Shown piece after piece: positions 8,304 to 11,396 of a stretch of 11,396 nucleotides of DNA. How positions within the stretch are numbered: the stretch's first letter is position 1; every line of letters begins with the position of its first letter. Under the pieces are notes generated by a model, which searched no databases, was not told the DNA's origin, and worked only from the letters and a program-made list of their open reading frames with translations. Origin of the DNA: Candidatus Saccharibacteria bacterium UBA1235 (GTDB lineage Bacteria; Patescibacteriota; Saccharimonadia; Saccharimonadales; Saccharimonadaceae); contig DBWP01000012.1 in the NCBI GenBank assembly GCA_002309075.1, forward strand, positions 1,607-13,002, written 5' to 3'. The translations under genes and the position numbers were made by a program.

Positions 8304-8304
8304 T
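8296..8304 (+). promoter_or_regulatory. extended -10 promoter of recG inside the trmD stop
   Basis: TGT-TATAAT, whose TAA at 8301-8303 is also the trmD stop codon. Exactly 6 nt separate it from the recG ATG at 8311, and there is no Shine-Dalgarno. This predicts leaderless recG mRNA, in addition to any read-through from trmD. Confidence 0.65.
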
Positions 8305-8310
8305 TAAAAC

Positions 8311-10326
8311 ATGGATCTTGGTGCTAGTACGGAGGAGTTGAAGGGTGTTGGGCCAAAAACGGCTGAAGTTTTGAAAAAGGCCGGAATTAAGACTCTGCGC
8401 GATTTTTTCTATAACTTGCCGCGAGATTATGAAAGCTTTCAGGCGGCAGGCACGATCGCTGAAATGCGACCAGGAAAAGTAGTAATTAAAGGGAAGATTG
8501 ATTCTTTATCAACGCGGCAGGCGCGACGACGGCGACTTTCCATTACAGAAGGAGTTGTGCGTGATAATACGGGCGCTGTTAGGGTAGTGTGGTTCAATCA
8601 AAGTTATCGGACGCGCCAGTTTTCTCCAGAGAAGGAATATTATTTTTCCGGGACATACGAGCTTAAAAATGGGCGCTGGCAGATGACTTCGCCATCTAGC
8701 GCTCTGGTAGTCGATATCGACCCTTCCTCGGCTCTTAGCCCTATCTACGTGGCCCACGGGGCCTTAAAGTCTCACGATTTTCGAAAAATTATAAGTGGGG
8801 CGCGAGATAAATTTGCGTCTATCCCTGATCTTTTGCCGACTGTTCAGGCTGGAACGCGCAAAGATGCGCTCTTTAAGGCGCATTTTCCTAGTTCTACTGC
8901 TGACGCTTCTAAGGCTCGGGCTTATCTAGCTTACGAAGAGCTTTTTGAATTAATTTTAGCTTCTAAATTAAATAAGCGCGAAAATGAGAAATTAAAGGCC
9001 AAAAAAGTACCATTTGATGCGCCGAAAATTCGAGAATTCGTAGAAAAATTGCCTTTTAAATTAACTAATGCCCAGAGGCGAGCGGCTTGGGATATTTTCC
9101 AAGATATGGAAAAAGGGACTCCGATGAACCGACTTTTGCAGGGCGACGTTGGAAGCGGGAAAACCATGGTGGCGGCGCTTTCTGCTTATGGGGCCATTTT
9201 ATCTGGTGGCCAAGTGGCGCTTCTTGCACCAACCGCAATTTTGGCGACTCAGCATTTCGAGGGGCTGAAAAAGCTCCTTGATAGTTTTGGCGTAAGAATG
9301 GCGCTCCTTACAGGTGCAACTAAACATAAAACTGAGTTGAAAAAACAAATCTCTAACGGGGAAATAGATTTTATTGTTGGAACTCATGCAATTTTAACTG
9401 ATGATACAGAATTTAAAAATCTTATACTCGCGATTATCGACGAGCAGCATCGATTCGGTGTTGAACAGAGGCAGAAATTAGCCTTAAAGTCGCCGACCGG
9501 CCTAGCGCCACATCTTCTCACTATGACCGCAACCCCAATCCCACGCTCTCTTCAGCTTACGATTTTTGGTGATCTTGATGTGTCGATTCTAAACGAGATG
9601 CCTAAGGGAAGACAGCCGATCGATACGAAAATTTTAACAGAGGTGGAAACGAAGGAGCAGCTCTATCCAAAAATTCGAGAAGTCGTCTCTAGCAAAAATC
9701 AGGTTTATTGGATTTGTAAGGCGATTGAAGATAATAATATGAGCGAGGCCACCTCTGTTAAGTCTCGTTGTAAAAAATTGAAGGAAATTTTTCCGAATCT
9801 TACGATCGAATTTTTGCATGGAAAGATGAAGCCAACCGAAAAAGACGAGATTATGGGGCGTTTTTCGGATGGAAAAATCGATATTTTAGTTTCAACGACA
9901 GTGGTGGAGGTCGGGGTGGATGTTCCGAATGCGACTATTATGATTGTCGAAAATGCTGAATCCTATGGTCTCGCTCAACTTCATCAGTTGCGCGGTCGAG
10001 TTGGGCGCGGGGAAAAGAAATCGTTTTGTTACCTTCTTACATCTGGAGATATAGAGCCATCCAGGCGTCTTCGCGAGCTTGAAAAATCTAGCGACGGGTT
10101 TTATTTAGCAGAGGTAGATTTAAAACTTCGAGGCCCAGGCGAAATTTATGGTGCGCTCCAACACGGAGCATTAGACCTTAGGATCGCATCACTCTCCGAC
10201 ACAAAATTAATTCGTCGCGCCCAAGAAGATGTGAAAAAATTTTTACAAAATGACGGAAATATGTTAAAATATAAGGAACTAATGGCCGGAGTTTCTAAAT
10301 ATCAACAATTAACGACGTTAAATTAA
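8311..10326 (+). CDS. recG: RecG, ATP-dependent branched-DNA helicase
   Basis: The 671-residue enzyme remodels stalled forks and Holliday junctions; family members are usually about 690 residues. A helix-hairpin-helix-like start (LKGVGPKTAEVLKKAGI) leads into the wedge OB-fold domain at about 50-150, with WFNQ at 94-97 in the position of the fork-splitting loop. The helicase core has the motif Q region LTNAQRRA (251-258), Walker A GDVGSGKT (278-285), DEQHRFG (377-383, the RecG form of the DEAD box), motif III TATPIPRS (406-413), STTVVEVGVDVPN (528-540) and motif VI QLRGRVGRG (559-567). The C-terminal TRG region has DLKLRGPGEIYG (603-614) and ends with a RecG-like tail. Full length and intact. 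RsmD starts immediately after its stop, so the two are probably co-transcribed; recG-rsmD adjacency is also seen in other bacteria. Confidence 0.98.
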   Translation: MDLGASTEELKGVGPKTAEVLKKAGIKTLRDFFYNLPRDYESFQAAGTIAEMRPGKVVIKGKIDSLSTRQARRRRLSITEGVVRDNTGAVRVVWFNQSYRTRQFSPEKEYYFSGTYELKNGRWQMTSPSSALVVDIDPSSALSPIYVAHGALKSHDFRKIISGARDKFASIPDLLPTVQAGTRKDALFKAHFPSSTADASKARAYLAYEELFELILASKLNKRENEKLKAKKVPFDAPKIREFVEKLPFKLTNAQRRAAWDIFQDMEKGTPMNRLLQGDVGSGKTMVAALSAYGAILSGGQVALLAPTAILATQHFEGLKKLLDSFGVRMALLTGATKHKTELKKQISNGEIDFIVGTHAILTDDTEFKNLILAIIDEQHRFGVEQRQKLALKSPTGLAPHLLTMTATPIPRSLQLTIFGDLDVSILNEMPKGRQPIDTKILTEVETKEQLYPKIREVVSSKNQVYWICKAIEDNNMSEATSVKSRCKKLKEIFPNLTIEFLHGKMKPTEKDEIMGRFSDGKIDILVSTTVVEVGVDVPNATIMIVENAESYGLAQLHQLRGRVGRGEKKSFCYLLTSGDIEPSRRLRELEKSSDGFYLAEVDLKLRGPGEIYGALQHGALDLRIASLSDTKLIRRAQEDVKKFLQNDGNMLKYKELMAGVSKYQQLTTLN

Positions 10327-10845
10327 ATGAGAAATAGCGTAAGAATCACATCTGGAACTTATCGGGGGCGCGAGATTTTGACGCCTGGCGCCGGGACGCA
10401 CCCGATGGGGGAACGCGAAAAAATGGCGCTTTTTAATATGATTTCGAGTTATCTTTCAGGGGCGAGAGTATTAGATGCTTACGCCGGAAGTGGCGCGCTA
10501 GGTATAGAAGCTTTAAGCCGGGGAGCTTCTTTCTGCGTTTTTGTTGAGAAAAATGCGACTGCGGCTAAGACAATTTCCGAAAATTTGGCAAAACTCGGTT
10601 TAGATGAAGCGATTTTTAAGGGATCTGTGGCTAATTTTGAGACTGATCGTAACTTCGATGTTATCATTGCGGATCCGCCATATGATGATTTTAAAGTTGA
10701 CGAAATAGTATATTTAGCGCGTTTTTTAAATCCGAATGGAATTTTAGTTTTATCACATCCATACAAAATAACAGATATACCCGGACTAATTTTACTAAAA
10801 TCTCGTCAATATGCCCGGGCGCATATCTCAATTTTTACGAAATAA
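10327..10845 (+). CDS. rsmD: RsmD, 16S rRNA (guanine966-N2)-methyltransferase
   Basis: The 172-residue Rossmann-fold methyltransferase modifies G966 of 16S rRNA in the small subunit head. The N-terminal segment VRITSGTYRGREI and ALFNMIS (34-40) are typical of the family. Motif I, which binds S-adenosylmethionine, is VLDAYAGSGALGIEALSRGA at 48-67, and the catalytic motif IV is DPPY at 116-119. The usual RPT-RVREALFN motif appears as THPMGEREKMALFN. The length is close to the usual 180-200 residues. The ATG follows the recG stop with no gap and no Shine-Dalgarno, so translation probably depends on coupling. Together with obg and trmD it makes this region rich in ribosome and tRNA maturation functions. 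Confidence 0.93.
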   Translation: MRNSVRITSGTYRGREILTPGAGTHPMGEREKMALFNMISSYLSGARVLDAYAGSGALGIEALSRGASFCVFVEKNATAAKTISENLAKLGLDEAIFKGSVANFETDRNFDVIIADPPYDDFKVDEIVYLARFLNPNGILVLSHPYKITDIPGLILLKSRQYARAHISIFTK

Positions 10846-10847
10846 GC

Positions 10848-10876
10848 TTGATTTTTTAGCAAAAGTGTGATATAAT
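10848..10876 (+). promoter_or_regulatory. promoter of the LPXTG protein gene, near-twin of the obg promoter
   Basis: TTGATT (10848-10853), a 17-bp spacer and TATAAT (10871-10876). Over 29 bp it differs from the obg promoter at only 3 positions, including a shared TTTTAGC and AGTGTGA in the spacer. A Shine-Dalgarno AAGGAG (10885-10890) follows, 11 nt before the ATG at 10902, giving a conventional short leader. Confidence 0.85.
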
Positions 10877-10901
10877 GGAATTATAAGGAGTTTTATCACC
10901 T

Positions 10902-11282
10902 ATGTATAATTTGGAAATTGAGAAAAAACAGAAGCATAAACTAATTACCATCGTAATCAGCATGGTAATTGTGATTATTCTTCTCGTTGTTGCGATTGTA
11001 GCCGTTACAACCAACAAATCCAACCAAGCCGGCATCATTGGCGAAAACGAAAATGACGATTTTTCGATTATTACCAGCGAGCCTAAGCCAGAGGAGGATA
11101 CAAAAAAGGAAGTTAAAACTGAGACTAAAGTTTCAACCGTTGAAACGTTGTCGACAAAAACTACTAAGACCGAATCGAAATTGCCAGAAACTGGCCCAAT
11201 CGATTTATTGCCAATCGCAGTTGTACTCGGTCTTTTGACTAGTGGCGCGACAGCATTCGCGATGAATAAACGCAGTAAATAA
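10902..11282 (+). CDS. small LPXTG cell-wall-anchored surface protein
   Basis: The 126-residue protein has a basic N-terminus, then a hydrophobic helix at about 14-36 that would serve as signal peptide or membrane anchor. A Thr/Lys/Glu-rich spacer (about 38-92) is low-complexity and looks disordered. A canonical sortase signal follows: LPETG at 94-98, a hydrophobic stretch at about 99-121 and the charged tail NKRSK. The family of the spacer is not recognised. Because the mature segment between the two hydrophobic parts is only about 57 residues, it may be a short stalk or surface spacer and not an enzyme. No sortase gene lies in this window. The promoter nearly identical to that of obg suggests steady, growth-linked expression. 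The gene ends before a strong terminator. Confidence 0.85.
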   Translation: MYNLEIEKKQKHKLITIVISMVIVIILLVVAIVAVTTNKSNQAGIIGENENDDFSIITSEPKPEEDTKKEVKTETKVSTVETLSTKTTKTESKLPETGPIDLLPIAVVLGLLTSGATAFAMNKRSK

Positions 11283-11296
11283 ACTAAATCGCTATT

Positions 11297-11330
11297 AAAA
11301 AGCCAGAAAATTACCATTTCTGGCTTTTTT
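11297..11330 (+). terminator. rho-independent terminator after the LPXTG gene
   Basis: AGCCAGAAA (11301-11309) pairs perfectly with TTTCTGGCT (11317-11325). Flanking A and T runs extend the stem, and the T tail follows. The symmetric A/T flanks could let it work on either strand. Confidence 0.92.
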
Positions 11331-11334
11331 GTGT

Positions 11335-11340
11335 TATAAT
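11335..11340 (+). promoter_or_regulatory. -10 element of the tRNA-Leu gene
   Basis: A perfect TATAAT 9 nt before the tRNA 5' end, leaving a leader of only about 3 nt. A weak -35 candidate, TTACCA (11311-11316, 18-bp spacing), lies in the loop of the preceding terminator. Confidence 0.6.
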
Positions 11341-11349
11341 AACATGAGA

Positions 11350-11396
11350 GCCCGAGTGGTGAAATTGGTATACACGTATGCCTTAGGAGCATATGC
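11350..11396 (+). tRNA. tRNA-Leu (anticodon TAG), 5' part only
   Basis: The first 47 nt of a tRNA run to the window edge. The acceptor 5' strand is GCCCGAG, followed by TG and a large D arm with the TTGGTA loop. The anticodon stem TATGC pairs perfectly with GCATA around the loop CTTAGGA, which places TAG at positions 34-36, reading CUA and probably other CUN codons. The acceptor and D-arm pattern and the start of the variable region fit a class II tRNA-Leu. The long variable arm, T arm and 3' end lie beyond the window. Confidence 0.92.

Noticed and set aside
10856..11392. A 178-codon minus-strand frame opposite the LPXTG gene
   Set aside because: It reads across two promoters, a terminator and the tRNA start. 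The plus-strand gene has a promoter, a Shine-Dalgarno and a sortase signal, so this frame is a shadow.

Overview
The window reads as a compact chromosomal segment from a Patescibacteria (CPR) bacterium, most likely Saccharibacteria (TM7) or a close relative. This is inferred from several things together: a membrane-anchored protein of the baseplate-J-like type common in CPR genomes, very tight gene packing, extended -10 promoters placed at the distance expected for leaderless mRNAs, a small LPXTG protein, and housekeeping genes outside their usual proteobacterial or Firmicutes operons. No taxonomic marker such as rRNA is present, so the assignment is tentative. The standard bacterial code fits all genes.

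Layout. Positions 1-1660 hold a minus-strand signalling operon: a soluble PAS histidine kinase, then a stand-alone receiver protein overlapping it by 4 bp, then the start of a third gene overlapping the receiver by 4 bp and running off the left edge. A short divergent promoter region (1661-1707) separates it from a plus-strand envelope operon (1708-5794). That operon encodes a single-pass membrane protein with a baseplate-J-like outer region, a one-piece RuvX-MltG fusion (Holliday-junction resolvase-like domain, membrane segment, septal lytic transglycosylase), and a secreted LysM-LysM-CHAP peptidoglycan hydrolase. The last two act on peptidoglycan, so this block is probably a cell-wall remodelling unit.

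A consensus promoter drives obg (5843-7318), the ribosome-assembly GTPase. Next is a 232-bp gap that is not empty: it holds a strong promoter, a structured RNA of about 150 nt with a UUCG-capped hairpin, and a rho-independent terminator, and I read it as an unrecognised small RNA gene. Then come trmD (tRNA m1G37 methyltransferase), recG (branched-DNA helicase) and rsmD (16S rRNA m2G966 methyltransferase). A gene for a small LPXTG-anchored surface protein follows, with a promoter almost identical to that of obg, then a terminator and the first 47 nt of a tRNA-Leu(TAG).

The most unusual signal is a set of three large imperfect palindromes (108, 166 and 112 bp) lying in frame inside obg (twice) and trmD. 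Each has arms that match over 16-27 bp and a central small hairpin. Two share the same core, CCCGT-N4-ACGGG. Each adds residues to the protein where the family normally has none. They resemble the Rickettsia palindromic elements in principle and could be a mobile or amplified family in this lineage. Other points worth a look are the RuvX-MltG fusion, the orphan small RNA, the repeated leaderless-promoter geometry and the shared promoter spacer motif.
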